Shown here: piece by piece, positions 45,090-56,268 of the stretch | Layout: each line of letters starts with the position of its first letter | Position numbering within the stretch: position 1 is the first letter of the stretch | NCBI GenBank assembly: GCA_949825045.1 | Contig: OX463827.1 | Span: forward strand, 2,936,501 to 3,000,500 | Length of the DNA stretch: 64,000 nucleotides | Direction: 5' to 3' | Origin: Argyresthia goedartella | Taxonomy: Eukaryota > Arthropoda > Insecta > Lepidoptera > Argyresthiidae | The notes under the pieces: model-generated | Database searches by the model: none | Told to the model about the DNA's origin: nothing | Seen by the model: the letters and a program-made list of their open reading frames with translations, nothing else | Made by a program: the position numbers and the translations under genes

Positions 45090-45128
45090 ATTGAACAAAC
45101 TGAAGACAATACAGCTTAGAGTAATATA

Positions 45129-45302
45129 ATGAAGTGGCTGGTACTGGGCACGCTGTGCCTGGTGTGGTCCCGGCAGCCGCGCTCGGCGGAGGTGCACCTG
45201 CGCGGCGGCGGCGCGGTACGCGGCGCGGTGGCGGAGGGGGGGCGCTACATACAGTATCTGGGGATACCGTACGCGTACACGGACAGGGAGCATCGCTTTC
45301 AG
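45129..45302 (+). CDS. Carboxylesterase C exon 1
   Basis: 58 codons, GC-rich, ending EHRFQ|GTGAGA. It holds the signal peptide and FxGIPY-type motif (YLGIPYA). Confidence 0.95.
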
Positions 45303-47692
45303 GTGAGATCATCGAGTTGAAGATTTGTTTTAGTTGGCTAAAGAATAGTTATTTGAGATCAGGAAGTAGAACACTAAAAGTCATCTAATAAGAAGTCTTA
45401 GGTATCTTTAAGATCGAGGATCGATAAATCAATTCAGAAAGATCAGGATCAGATCTGTTATCCCCAAAAGAGAGTAGAGTTATCTTACAGCCTGTACCTA
45501 TAGATCCTAGTACTAACTTAAATAAAAAATGTTTGATATCTTTGGCCATTCCTACATAAAAGGTTTCTTTCGGAAGGACCTTCATTGTAAAATAAGAGAT
45601 CGTACATAAACTGCTTCATTTCACTAACGTTCTGAAATTCATAGATAGAATTTCCATTTCAGGCGCCACTTCCAGCACCCAATTGGGACGGAGTCTTCGA
45701 TGCCGTTGACGAGCATGTCAAATGTCCTCAACACATCGGAGAAGTGATGATTGGTCAAGAGAACTGCCTCACCCTCCATGTGTATACCCCCCTACCAGCC
45801 ACCGACCAACCCCTACCAGTCATGGTCATGATTCACGGAGGAGGCTACTTCGAAGGATCAGGCCTGCCAGCTATGTATGGGCCAGACTATCTGGTCGAGA
45901 AAGGCATTATTCTGGTCACAGTCAACTATAGACTTAACATCCAAGGATTTTTGTGCCTAGGAATCAAGGAGGCGCCAGGAAACGCTGGTTTGAAAGACCA
46001 AGTGGCCGCTTTACGATGGGTTCAGGATAATATCGCAGAGTTTGGAGGAAATCCTAATGATGTCACGTTGTTTGGAGAAAGCGCTGGAGGTGCCTCGGTT
46101 GCATTTCATCTTCTGTCACCAATGTCCAAAGGGATGTTCCATAAGGCGATTATACAGAGTGGTTCATCACTAGCTGCCTGGACGAATCAGTACAACCCTG
46201 TATTTATGGCAAGTCTCTTAGCCAAAACAATGTTATACAATTCACAGGACCCTCAAGACTTGTATAAATTTTTCAATACTAAAAGTGATAGAGATCTTGT
46301 TATGACTAGAGTGCCAAGGAAAAAAGGGAATACTGTCATATCTGAGCTGTTGTATACCCCATGTGTAGAGAAGGTAATTCCTGGCGTAGAGCCCTTCATA
46401 ACTGAAAGTCCATTTGATTTGCTATCAAGAGGGGAGTTCCATAAAGTTCCTATCATGATAGGTTCTACTAGCGAAGAAGGGTTACTGTTTGTTAGTATGG
46501 AAAATGCTACAACATTATCAGAGATGTCTATAGAGAAATCGTTACCAAAAGATCTAGTATTCCCCACGACGAAAGAAAGAAACGAAGCCGCCGCAAAATT
46601 AGGGAAAATGCTATTTGGTGATAAAGGACTATCGAAAGACGATCTTGTGTCGTTGTCAAAGATACACGGAGAGCCATATTTTAACTACCCAGTGGCCAAA
46701 GAAACAGAACTACTTGTAAGAAATAATGACAAGCCAGTTTATTCGTACAAGTTTTCATACAATGGTTATCTGAACACGCCTAAGTGGTTGTCAGGATTTG
46801 CGGCAGTCCCTGGAGCCGCGCATGCGGATGAATTGTTCTATCTCTACAAGCCAAGATTGTTCCCAACCCCATATAGATTCCTGGAGGGAACTATGATAGA
46901 CAAGGTCACAACATTGTGGACTAACTTCGCCAAGTATGGGTATGTGGAATTGTGATACTACTAATGAATTAATAATAAATGTAGCCTATTAATGGCCCCA
47001 CCGAGGGGCATAGGCCTTACGCGGATGCGAGTATGATTAAGCCATACTCCTCCACGCTGGCTCAGTGCGGTTTGGTGGAAGGGTTTTACGACCACTACCA
47101 CGTAGCCATAGTAGCCGAGACCTACAGCTTAACTTTTCATCCGAAACACTGAACGTCCGACACTGTACTTAAGATAATTATCTCTTTGGTACATGGTCAG
47201 GATTCGAACCTGCATCTCCTGTGTGAGAAGCACGTGACCATTAGACCACGGAGATGTGATACTACTATTGGTTTTAATTCAAAATGTTTACATAATGAAA
47301 TGATACATTTCTATTGACCTGATCTCCATCCATTCATCAGTGACTTGTTGGGTATAATGAATGTCTATCTCCAGACGGCGGCAATGCGTTAGCCCCTTGT
47401 CAGGAGTATTTAGTAACTGGCTAAACCTGGTCCCAACTGTGCCTCTGCCACCTCTTATGGTAGGTATATCATATGGTAAACGTAGCCTTTGTTGAAATAT
47501 CTCTTATTCCTCCATTTCAGAGATCCCACTCCAAAGGTATCAGATCTTTTACCAGTGAGATGGAACCCAACCAGTGAAAACGACCCCCAAGTGTTTGTCA
47601 TTGACGAGCCGTTCTCCACGGAGCCGCTGTGGTCCAGCGATTCCTTGAGGTTCTGGAGAGATGTCTACAATAAGTACAGGAGAAAACACTAG
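45129..47692 (+). CDS. Carboxylesterase C (antennal/alpha-esterase-like), three exons
   Basis: A 540-aa type-B carboxylesterase, probably secreted. Exons: 45129-45302, 45663-46939 and 47521-47692, with GT-AG introns of 360 bp (phase 0) and 581 bp (phase 2). The total of 1623 nt is in frame. Catalytic residues are S198 (FGESAG), E330 (SEEG) and H445 (GAAHADEL), and the oxyanion loop HGGG is intact. The start is the ATG opening MKWLVLGTLCLVW, followed by a probable cleavage region and the conserved YLGIPYA. RCPQ/KCPQ and NCL cysteines are retained. The protein ends NKYRRKH. It is the only compact member of the cluster; only one SINE sits in its second intron. It faces away from gene B. Family-level function is ester hydrolysis; odorant or xenobiotic processing is inference. 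Confidence 0.96.
45663..46939 (+). CDS. Carboxylesterase C exon 2 (catalytic)
   Basis: Acceptor TTTCAG|GCGCCA; donor TATGG|GTATGT. It opens APLPAPNWDGVFDAVDEHV and carries the triad. Reading through the donor gives a false end at 46955. Confidence 0.96.
46985..47256 (-). mobile_element. tRNA-derived SINE in intron 2 of gene C
   Basis: Minus strand: CTCCGTGGTCTAATGGTCAC (A-box region) and B box GGTTCGAATCC, followed by a body with GTGTCGGACGTTCAGTGTTT. The body differs from the other SINEs here and lacks the CACAGGG core. Confidence 0.72.
47521..47692 (+). CDS. Carboxylesterase C exon 3 (C-terminal)
   Basis: Acceptor TTTCAG|AGATCC completes a Gly codon, giving KYG-DPTPKVSDLLPVRWNP, FVIDEPFSTEPLW and DVYNKYRRKH-stop. 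Confidence 0.95.
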
Positions 47693-47786
47693 CCCTAAAC
47701 ATCATCATTATCATAGTCAGCCCACATCGAGCCAGATCGAGGCAAACTTCAAGGTTCTGTGCCGATGTCATCCAGTGAGATCCCGT

Positions 47787-48030
47787 TGTCTTGACGACCT
47801 CTCTGGCGCCCTTGACCCTCAGTGGCGCTGCAGTAGTGGCCGCCTACCATGAGAGAGGTCCCGGGTTCGATACTGGGGATAAAGAAAAGAAAACAGGTCT
47901 TGGATGTTTCTATGTGTTTGTGTTCCCACGACACAGGGTATCCTAGTGTGGGGCCAGTTATGTGACTTTATGTGTATAAATGTTTATGTATACATCGTCA
48001 GACCATCGGGTCATATAGTATAATAATAAT
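47787..48030 (+). mobile_element. tRNA-derived SINE downstream of gene C
   Basis: The head contains GTCCCGGGTTCGATACTGG (B box) and the body contains CCACGACACAGGGTATCCTA and GTGGGGCCAG. It starts about 95 bases after the gene C stop, so it may lie in the 3' UTR. Confidence 0.75.
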
Positions 48031-48506
48031 ATCGGGCAGTTGGTTTGCCCACTGGACTTTAATGGAGGGTTTCTTAATCATGTATATTATAGTGCAAATT
48101 GTATTTTAACTATTTATTTTGTGCAATCCGAACTTTGTGGTTCTTTCGGGTTAGATATAAAGATCCTCATAAACGCTAGTGTCTTTTCGAAAATATAAAC
48201 ATTCTGACGAAACATGACATATTTTTCCTATTCCTTCGCTTCAGTTTGGAACGTTAACCTAGACTCGTAAAAAAGTGACTGCTCTATGGATATTGAACGG
48301 TGAAAATTAATTTCAATATTTTTTTTTTTTTTTTTTTTTTAATTTATTTCTTAACTTAAATATTTACATTTCAGTTCCAATGTGCTCTTAAACCACAGAG
48401 GTTTTACTGGGCACATGATAAAATAATAATAAGCTTTACAAACTCCAGTCCAAAGCAAAATCGACGCAGTTTATTTCCTGTTGTAAGTGAAAACTGTCAT
48501 CTTTTT
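48031..48506. other. intergenic, with a T-rich tract at about 48320-48345
   Basis: A run of about 25 T followed by a short unique-looking piece may be the polyA end of a minus-strand retrocopy. No gene. Confidence 0.35.
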
Positions 48507-48760
48507 GGGGTACCGTACCAAAATAGAACCCTTATAGGATCACTTCGGTGTCCGTCTGGCCGTCCGTCCGTCTGTGTGTTAAGAGCATTTTTCTCAGGAA
48601 CGCCTGGTGATATCAAGTTGAAATTAATGTCAAATACTTAGGACTGTGATCCTTGGAAGCTGTAAAATAATAAAAATTCTAGGTCAACGCAATCAAGAAA
48701 TACGACCGTTTATGTCGTGTACGTCCCGCTGACCTAGAATAATGAAATTTGGCAAGAAGC
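48507..48760 (+). mobile_element. family 2 interspersed repeat
   Basis: GGGGTACCGTACCAAAATAG, AACCCTTATAGGATCACTTC, GTCCGTCTGGCCGTCCGTCC and CCGCTGACCTAGAATAATGA follow the order of the minus-strand copy at 32935-33200. Confidence 0.68.
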
Positions 48761-50431
48761 AAGGATTTATAGTATATGTATAGTACATTACTGCAGACGC
48801 CGGACATTTGAGACTTTTTACATCTCTCAGAAACAATAATTAAGTACTTTTTTTCTGATAATATGATACAAATAATAATACCAAATGTTCTGTAAAAAAT
48901 GAAATGAAATGACATGTGAAAGTGCCCTTGTGGCCTATTTACAGAATAAACGTTTTGAGTTTTGAGTTTTTGCCGGGAAAGAATGGCTTGCCGGCTGAGT
49001 AGGTTAGACGGCCGGCCGTAGGGAGGCAGGATAGTAATACGAAGCCGGCAAGCCCTATGACGGCCAGAGGTGTAGTGCTTTTCTCGAACATAGGCAATGT
49101 ATAGCGCTTTTCCGAAAAATAGGCAATGAAATAGAAAAATACACCACTCAAAAAACAAATTCAAGTTTAAAAATACTACTAATCGTAATTTTGTGCGCTC
49201 GTCGATGTCTTTTGCTTTGAGCATAAAATTAATCCTGCTATGCCTGCAATTTTTTATGAAATTCCTTTATAGTTCTCTCGAGTTGTGCGGTTCGAAACGT
49301 GATATTTCCAAGCCTGTAATAACGAACGTAATGACGACATTTCATTGCATGTTTGAGAAAAGGTATTTTCTCAAAAATAGTATGAAATGTTCCCATAACA
49401 TCTGTGAAGATAGTATCCGAAAGTGTCCAGGAAAATGCAAAAGTGTCCAGTAAGTAAGTATGAAATCCCATTACATACAATACATTGTACAATATTTAAA
49501 AATAGATCTTTTTTATTTCAAAGATAAGCTAAGGAGGTTATTGGTAGTTAAGTGCATTTAATAAAAAGGAGGTACCTACCATAGAGGTTGACGTGTCCGA
49601 CCGAATAGCACTTATATTCCACGATGTAAAATGGCGGAAGACTCAGCTCATTCGTATTTTTTACTATTTTGATACTAATTAGGAATTGGGAATTCGATAC
49701 TAACAGAAGAAAACGAAGTATAAAATAAAATATTCACAATAAACATAAATGGTTTTATGTTTATATATATAATATATATATAATTAGTGCCATCCTGGCC
49801 TCGTAATATAGCCGGAGTTCGCCTTTGGCTCGGCCGGCTAAGTCATACTCGTCCAGAATGGCTTACTTACTAGTCTCTGCAGTGATGTACTAAGTATTTT
49901 TTTAATTTCTATGATAAAATAAAATGATTTGCGCGAAACGTGTCGGTGCGCGTGTCCGACTCGAACTTGGCCGGGTTTTTTCACAAACAGTCGATTTGAG
50001 TAGATTAAGAAGCCGGCGAAGAATTAAATTTCCATACAAACTAAATACCTTAATAATTTTGAATTCTAGAATATTAAACCTATAGATGCTGTTATTCGTA
50101 TTCATTCAGTATTTACCTAGGTTCTTGTTCCAACATTTTTATAAAAATATTTATCTTCTTAAAAATATATGCGAATCAATTTCATACATTTTTAGGACGT
50201 AAACCACGTATTTTCCACCTGTTTATTTTGTATTAAAAACTGTACCATTCATGATGTAATTATAATAGGACCACAGCTTTTATTGTCAAGTTGCCTAGTG
50301 TCACAAAGACATTTAAAATATAATCAAATTTCATTTATCATTTTCGGTGTTCACGGAACACAACCGTTTCTCTTAATTTTTGTACAGCTATCTATCTGTC
50401 CCTGACCGCAAGGGGGCACGGTGGCGGCGAG
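48761..50431. other. intergenic
   Basis: No gene supported. It contains an imperfect hairpin at 49336-49392 centred on TTTGAGAAAAGGTATTTTCT and a fragment of the family 1 repeat end at 49922-49982 (GTGTCCGACTCGAACTTGGC). Confidence 0.45.
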
Positions 50432-50663
50432 GCGCACAGTGAGACGGATTTCGAAATTGCGTTCTTACGTGTTTTTGTTAAATATCATTATTTTATTTAT
50501 GGCAATCGACGAAATGATTCTCAGAGCACTTTTTGTTGTAAACGATGTAATTTGCAAGAATATATGATTGCCTTAATTAGGACTATCGATTACCATAAAT
50601 AAAATAATGATACGTAACAAAAAAACGTAAGTCCGCAATTTCGAAATCCGTGCCACTGTGCGC
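50432..50663. mobile_element. foldback MITE with 78-bp inverted arms
   Basis: The left arm, 50432-50509 (GCGCACAGTGAGACGGATTT...), and the right arm, 50586-50663, are complementary with few mismatches (reverse complement starts GCGCACAGTGGCACGGATTT). The loop is 76 bp. No ORF. Target duplication unclear. Confidence 0.85.
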
Positions 50664-52797
50664 TCGCACGCATCAGGAGAGATAGCGATATGTCGAATGA
50701 ACATTGGCGCTCGCCTCATATTGCACTTGATCGGCTGTCCGCCGGCATCTTAAGGAAATACGATACAAATATGTGTTTTTTTCGAATCCATTTACTCCAC
50801 GATGAAGTCATCTAAAAATTTGACTTTTGGGTTACCGTTTATTCAGTGTTTGACTAAGATTCTCACAGAAGAAAAACGCGATTGGGTGAAATTTTCTTGA
50901 TAGAATTTAATTGCGAAAAGACCTCTTAATTGCATTTTTTTTTTAATTCTGAAATCCTAACTAATTTATTTCATTGCGGAATTGCATTCAAAATGTGGAT
51001 ATTATGTATTAGTAAACTCTCCTTGAAAATATTTTTGACAAAATAGCGTAGTTTATTTTTAAACAATTTTTATGTGGTTTGGCGCTACGTTGTATCATTT
51101 TTCCCCGATTCCGTCCCTCTCACACTGAGGGTCTTTCCGCCTGGAGTAACGGGGACCTTTGCACGGACGGGGTATTAAGAAGGTAGCCCGGTCGCGTCTT
51201 CTGAAAAGCCGTGGAGTACAACGCTGGGTCGCGTTGTCAATGCGAGCGTTGAGAAACCCCGTGTGGAACAACGCAGCGTCGCGCTGTAGCGCTCTGGCTT
51301 TTCGAGCGGTTCGCAATTCTGAAAAGCCCGTGGGGGCACAGCGCGGCCCGGCGTTGAGCCCCAAAGGCTTTTCAGAATAAGCAGCGGTCACCAAAGTTCG
51401 TATTTATGATAACTCCAAATAAACAGTGTGCCTTGTGTCTTCAAATGATGCAGATCCAATTCCGCCACCGCCCCGGGTCGTTGAATCGCAAATGTCTATC
51501 TGTCATGCGGCGAAGTAAAGAAATCTCCGATACCCGCCGGGAAATGTACGGGTCGTAATAGGTATCTCTTTACACGTGGATTCGGATTGCTGTGAAGTAA
51601 GAAGCTGCGGTAAAGTATGGATAAGCGAGGGAATAGGACATTACCTCAGTGGCGGGAAAGTCGGCAATTGCAGGACGAGTATTGAGTTTGAAGGCCGAGT
51701 GCAGCGCTTTTCACAAAAAAAAAACAAGAAAATAAATGAAAAATCTATAAAAATTATTTTGAATTCTCCAGGACATGAAAGTCTCGAAAGCTGTAACCTT
51801 TCCCTGGACTTCTTTAACAAATTTTCCACGGCCATTTGGCTTCTGCCCTTAAATTTGGCGGAGTACATTCCATCTCCATTTCTCTCTCACTATTTATTTA
51901 TTTATTTATTTATATAAAGATACATGAGCAGGGTTACACACTTAATATTACATTATTATCATTAGAAATTATTATAATTTATTCAAATAATATATTCAAA
52001 TAAAATAATTTTATCATAGTAATTATTTATTTTATTTATTGTAAATACTTGTGAGATAAGCTCGCCTTTGTACACTATTTTCATGTAACTATTGTTTTTT
52101 TATAAGTTTTGTGTGCAATAAAGAAAATATGTATACGAATATGAAATAAAAGAGGTATAGTTGTTCTCTGTTTCTTTTTAGTATTTTTTAAGGCAAGGTA
52201 ACTTAACTCGATGATATTACGGCCGTGTGATGGTGTTCGATTTTGATGATGTTCATTATTAGTACATGTTCGAAATTTAAATAAAACGACACTTTCATAT
52301 TTAAATTTCTGGCGCGCTCTATGTTCGAAATTCAAATAAGTCTGCACTTTCAAACAGCTACAATGTAAATGATCACCAAAAATATTAGATTCCAAAACAA
52401 ACAGACTCATCAGAATTACAAATTTTGTATTAAAAACATTTTTGCTTACCAAATCGATAAAATATCACCAAAAGTTGTTGTACTAAAAGAGTAACATCAT
52501 TACCGCAAATAAATAGATATTTTGGGGAATATAAAAAAATATAAAGATAACTATATAAATGCACATAAAAATACTGATTTGTACAGCAAGTGAAGGGTAA
52601 AGGGGGTGAGCGAAGAGAAGAGAAGAGAAGAGAAGACCCTTTTTTATCGTTCGTGTTAGGTTGAACATGTAAGAACAAAAAAAATACTTAAAACATAAAC
52701 TTAAGTAAAAATAAAAAGTGTTTTTGTTGATCCTTTTTTTGATGTGCAAAACAGTATTTTTGATGTGCGATTAAATACTACCCTTTCTTTTTCCTAC
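50664..52797. other. intergenic
   Basis: No gene supported. A plus-strand LINE-like 3' end with TTTGTGTGCAATAAAGAAAA lies near 52105-52130, a TTTA microsatellite near 51890-51915 and a GAAGA microsatellite near 52613-52636. Confidence 0.4.
51159..51395. repeat. GC-rich degenerate repeat block
   Basis: Three diverged units of about 65 bp, each built on TGAAAAGCC(C)GTGG...AACGC...CGCG. Inverted TTCTGAAAAGCC / GGCTTTTCAGAA ends the block. ORFs on both strands show the same internal repetition and are not convincing genes. Confidence 0.55.
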
Positions 52798-53345
52798 TGT
52801 TCGATTCCAAATCGATATTCGATCGATGGTTTCGGAACGGCCATTTTGAATTTGACGTTGCTGCCAACCTTGCAGTTTTTTGACAACTGACAGACGAAAG
52901 CCCTCGCAATGTAAACGCGTTTGGATAGGGTATTGAAATTAAATCGCAGTCCATCTGGAATGTATTCGAGGTTCCCTCAGGATTGTCTATATAGCTGAGT
53001 GTGTTGTGGTTCCCCGAACCAGATAAAGTTCGCATTTACGTGGCCGATTGGTTTTTTACCACGTAACATAACCTGTGTTGGAACACTGTGCTGATCGAGG
53101 CTGGCCCGCCAGTCACACAGGAGGTTGGCTGAAGAAACTGTCTACCAAGAAGAGCCTAGGGTGCACCCGGGCCTTGCAGAGAGACAGGAGGTTGACGGGA
53201 CCGAAGCACAGACCAGGTTAGATCGACTCCAATAATTAATAGCTCGGTGAATCGCCGACGTTCACACTTCTTGGCAACTGATCGCTACGCTACCTCGTAG
53301 CTGATGGGCCCCTACGAGGTCATTAGGTGCCGAGAAGCCTGAACA
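52798..53345 (+). repeat. 5' LTR of BEL/Pao-like copy 2
   Basis: 548 bp, TGTTCGATTCC...CTGAACA, followed by TTTTGGTAGCAAGAGCG, a possible primer-binding site starting TGG three bases after the LTR. Confidence 0.92.
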
Positions 53346-53876
53346 TTTTGGTAGCAAGAGCGTGGTTTCCTGAGATTTGCAGCCGTCAAGGGCTCCAGGA
53401 ACGCACGATTTGGGACTATCAATCTGTAGGTATAGGCGGTTATTAGCTAACTTGGTGTTGTTCCTATATCCACATAGATTGGTAGTATTGTAAGCTATAG
53501 GTCTATTGCTGGTAGTAGATAGACAGATATTGAATTGAATTACCAGTTAGTCAATCTATTAGTGGTCTAGTAATCCTATTGAAGAATGTTTTGGTTAACA
53601 TAGGTAGTTACATCTATTGATAGCAGGCTATTGCATTGTTTTCAGTTTATAGCAATTTATAACTTGAACTAATATTGACTATCTGTGTTTGTTATAATGA
53701 TAAAGGGAAACTAAATTGTATTTACAGAATTTATATAGATATAAAACTCGGTTCCTATTGTTTAAGGAAAACAGCATTGTTTAAGTTGTGGTTTAGGGTT
53801 CCCTCGTTTGGGTTATAGACTGGAGGGTCCAATAAAATTGAGTTACTGCAAATTGTGAGTAAGTATCGTTCCGATC

Positions 53877-55682
53877 ATGTCGTTATCTGAAATCCAGAAG
53901 GGTGTTTCTAAGGAACTCAGATGGTTTTCCTCCGCACACGGTCTGATAGACCGTTTAGATAGGCATGATGTGGTATTGGAGCGGTCTATGGACGTTAAGG
54001 AACGTTACAACAGGGTGCTCGAATTGTCCGCGCAGGCGGAATCAGTTGATGGTTGCGCACCTGACAGGCTGTCACGGTTGCTAGGGGATGTCGACCAATG
54101 TATGGAGATGGCAGCTGCTATCACGCAGAAGGCTGCGGACATACGTAGACAGCGCGAGTCCAGCCATGGTGGTGACATTGAAGCACCTCTGCCGCTTCAG
54201 GGTTCAGGGTCCAGGTTACCGGCCATAACTATGCCTACTTTTGACGGAGTGTCCGGTGAATGGATGAGCTTCATCAATCTGTTCGACAGTTTGGTGCACA
54301 TGCGATCGGACATTACCAAGTCTGTCAAGATGGCTCAGCTGGTGGCAGCATTGAGGGGTGAGCCTAGGGAGCTGGTCGCTCATTTGACAGTTACGGAGGG
54401 TAACTATGAAACGGCCAGACAATTGTTGGTCAGACGTTACCATAATAAACGGAGGTTGGCCGATGCCCAACTGAACCGTTTGTTTAGTATCCCGGTTGTG
54501 AACAAGGTCGGGGCCATACAGACGGAGGTTTTGAACCCGTTGTTGTCCGTCACCAAGGCTCTAGAGAATCTTGGACTTCCGGTTGGTGAATGGTCGTACC
54601 TACTGCTGTACATTGTACTTTCCCGCCTACCCGCTGACGTGCAGACTCGTTTCGAACAGTCTCACGGGAGGTCGGCCGAGGACCTGCCCGCCTTCTCCGA
54701 CTTGGTCGGATTCTTGGAAGAGGAGGCTCGACGGGCAGAGAATTTGGGGTTGACGGTCACCCATCCTTCGGAGCCACAGAGAGCTGCCGGGAGCGCTGTG
54801 AGTAGGGGCCCTCCGACGAGGAAGGACCGCACCAACCGGCAGTCATATGGGACTGTGAGTGCATTGACCCCACATAGTGAGACCTGCCCATGTTGTAGGC
54901 AGATTGGCCATGCTGTGGCCAATTGCAATAAGTTCGGGGAACTTAGGGTTCAGGGACGGCGCCGGATGGCCAAGCAGCGGAGCTGGTGTTTCCTGTGCCT
55001 CGGGCCACACATGGCTAGGGACTGCACGCGCACAAAAATGTGCGGATATTGTGGTGGGGCCCACAACAATCTGTTGTGCATGAACCGGTCCGGCCAACAG
55101 CCTCCACAGGGCCGTATCCAGGGTGACACGGCATGGGGCCCTGAGAATTCGTTTGCGACTCGGAGCGCAACTCAGGAGCCAACGTCCCCACGTTCACAGG
55201 GCCGTACCCAGGGTGATACGGCATGGGGCCCTGAGAATTCGTTTGCGACTCGGAGCGCAACTCAGGGGCCAACGTCCCCACGTGCACAGGGTAGTACTAG
55301 GGTGCAGGGCCGCACTCAGGGTCATCACATGGGGGGCCCTGAGTTTTCGGTTGCGACTCAGCATCCGACTCAGCGGCATATTGGGTGTGTTGAGCAGGCC
55401 GTAACGGGCGGGTGGCATGGGACACCTTCGAGCTATGCGGGTGCGGTTCGGACGCCGCCTCAGTTGTCGCCCCGCTCGTCGCCTCGTCCTCGTCGGTCGC
55501 ATGTGATGTCCCCCCCGCTCATGGAGCGGCCACGGTTGAATTCACGCCCACCCCCCTTCGGGGGGCGTCGTAGGTTGGGAATGGAACCGGCGCGTGGGCC
55601 ATTTGTACAATGGGACCCTCTGGGGTATAGCTGCATACCTGATCAGTTACAGGCACAGTGGGGCCCCGGGGGTCCTCGCTAG
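53877..55682 (+). CDS. BEL/Pao gag (open in this copy)
   Basis: A 601-residue Gag-like protein, uninterrupted. It has a DUF1759-type capsid region (PTFDGVSGEWMSFINLF at about residue 118), three zinc knuckles at about 337-400, and a C-terminal tail of QGRTQGDTAWGPEN-type repeats, fewer than in copy 1. It starts at the same ATG as copy 1. The reading frame closes at UAG 55680-55682 and the same frame continues into pol sequence until a LINE insertion. It would bind and package element RNA in particles. Whether it is expressed is unknown. Confidence 0.9.
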   Translation: MSLSEIQKGVSKELRWFSSAHGLIDRLDRHDVVLERSMDVKERYNRVLELSAQAESVDGCAPDRLSRLLGDVDQCMEMAAAITQKAADIRRQRESSHGGDIEAPLPLQGSGSRLPAITMPTFDGVSGEWMSFINLFDSLVHMRSDITKSVKMAQLVAALRGEPRELVAHLTVTEGNYETARQLLVRRYHNKRRLADAQLNRLFSIPVVNKVGAIQTEVLNPLLSVTKALENLGLPVGEWSYLLLYIVLSRLPADVQTRFEQSHGRSAEDLPAFSDLVGFLEEEARRAENLGLTVTHPSEPQRAAGSAVSRGPPTRKDRTNRQSYGTVSALTPHSETCPCCRQIGHAVANCNKFGELRVQGRRRMAKQRSWCFLCLGPHMARDCTRTKMCGYCGGAHNNLLCMNRSGQQPPQGRIQGDTAWGPENSFATRSATQEPTSPRSQGRTQGDTAWGPENSFATRSATQGPTSPRAQGSTRVQGRTQGHHMGGPEFSVATQHPTQRHIGCVEQAVTGGWHGTPSSYAGAVRTPPQLSPRSSPRPRRSHVMSPPLMERPRLNSRPPPFGGRRRLGMEPARGPFVQWDPLGYSCIPDQLQAQWGPGGPR

Positions 55683-55762
55683 GAATTTGCGGCCCAACCA
55701 TTTGTTGCCCCCCAACCGGAGACGGTGGTGTTACCGATCGCCTCTGTGCTTGTTTGGGATTT

Positions 55763-56267
55763 ATTTTATTTATTTATTTTACTTTATTAGGAAAACTAAC
55801 AGCTTATCACTAACACAATAAATTACACACATAGATACAGAAAGCCAACAAAAAGTTTTCACAGCTAGCAATATTTTGAGCAATTAGCACAGGTGAAAGA
55901 AAAGCGATACACGAAACACCAGACACGGTAACTATATCCAATAATAGAAGAAGGAAGATGGCACACCATTATAGTGGGTTATATCGGTAATGAGGCCTCA
56001 ACCGAGTCACAAAACTTAGAGGTTAATACTTTACGGATAACGGAAATACTACTAGCGAACAAATCAATGTCTTCGTTTTCAATACAAAGGTCGTTGAAAG
56101 ATCGTATAGCTCTGATAAAGTAAGAATTTTGTCTAAAGTTTGTGCGAGCCCAAGGAACAAACAATGAAAGTCTTCGGCGAGACTGAGAACGTGAGGGGAC
56201 GAGGAGATGAAGCTTAGCTAACAAGGCGGGACAGTCGACAAGGCTCTGGGCTATTTTCTATATTAGC
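55763..56267 (-). mobile_element. 5'-truncated LINE inserted at the gag-pol junction
   Basis: A 505-bp block interrupts the sequence that is continuous in copy 1 (GTTTGGGATTTGGCGGGC). It begins TATTTTATTTATTTATTTTA (a minus-strand A-rich tail). On the minus strand at 55979-56224 it encodes an RT C-terminal segment (RRRLSLFVPWARTNFRQNSY, IRSFNDLC). Only TTT is shared at the junctions, so a normal target duplication is not evident. Confidence 0.82.
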
Positions 56268-56268
56268 T

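Larger units (their letters stand above)
42532..45128. other. divergent intergenic region between esterases B and C
   Basis: 2.6 kb separating the two opposite-facing start codons; it must hold both promoters. There is no convincing TATA box. It contains relic copies of exon 1 near each end, a GC-rich patch at about 43605-43640 and a 16-bp perfect palindrome at 44959-44994. No other gene is supported; the ORF at 44114-44380 (minus) has no recognisable features. Confidence 0.55.

Noticed and set aside
48679..49224. 181-residue minus-strand ORF
   Set aside because: It overlaps a family 2 repeat and shows no domain pattern or start context; chance opening in AT-rich DNA.
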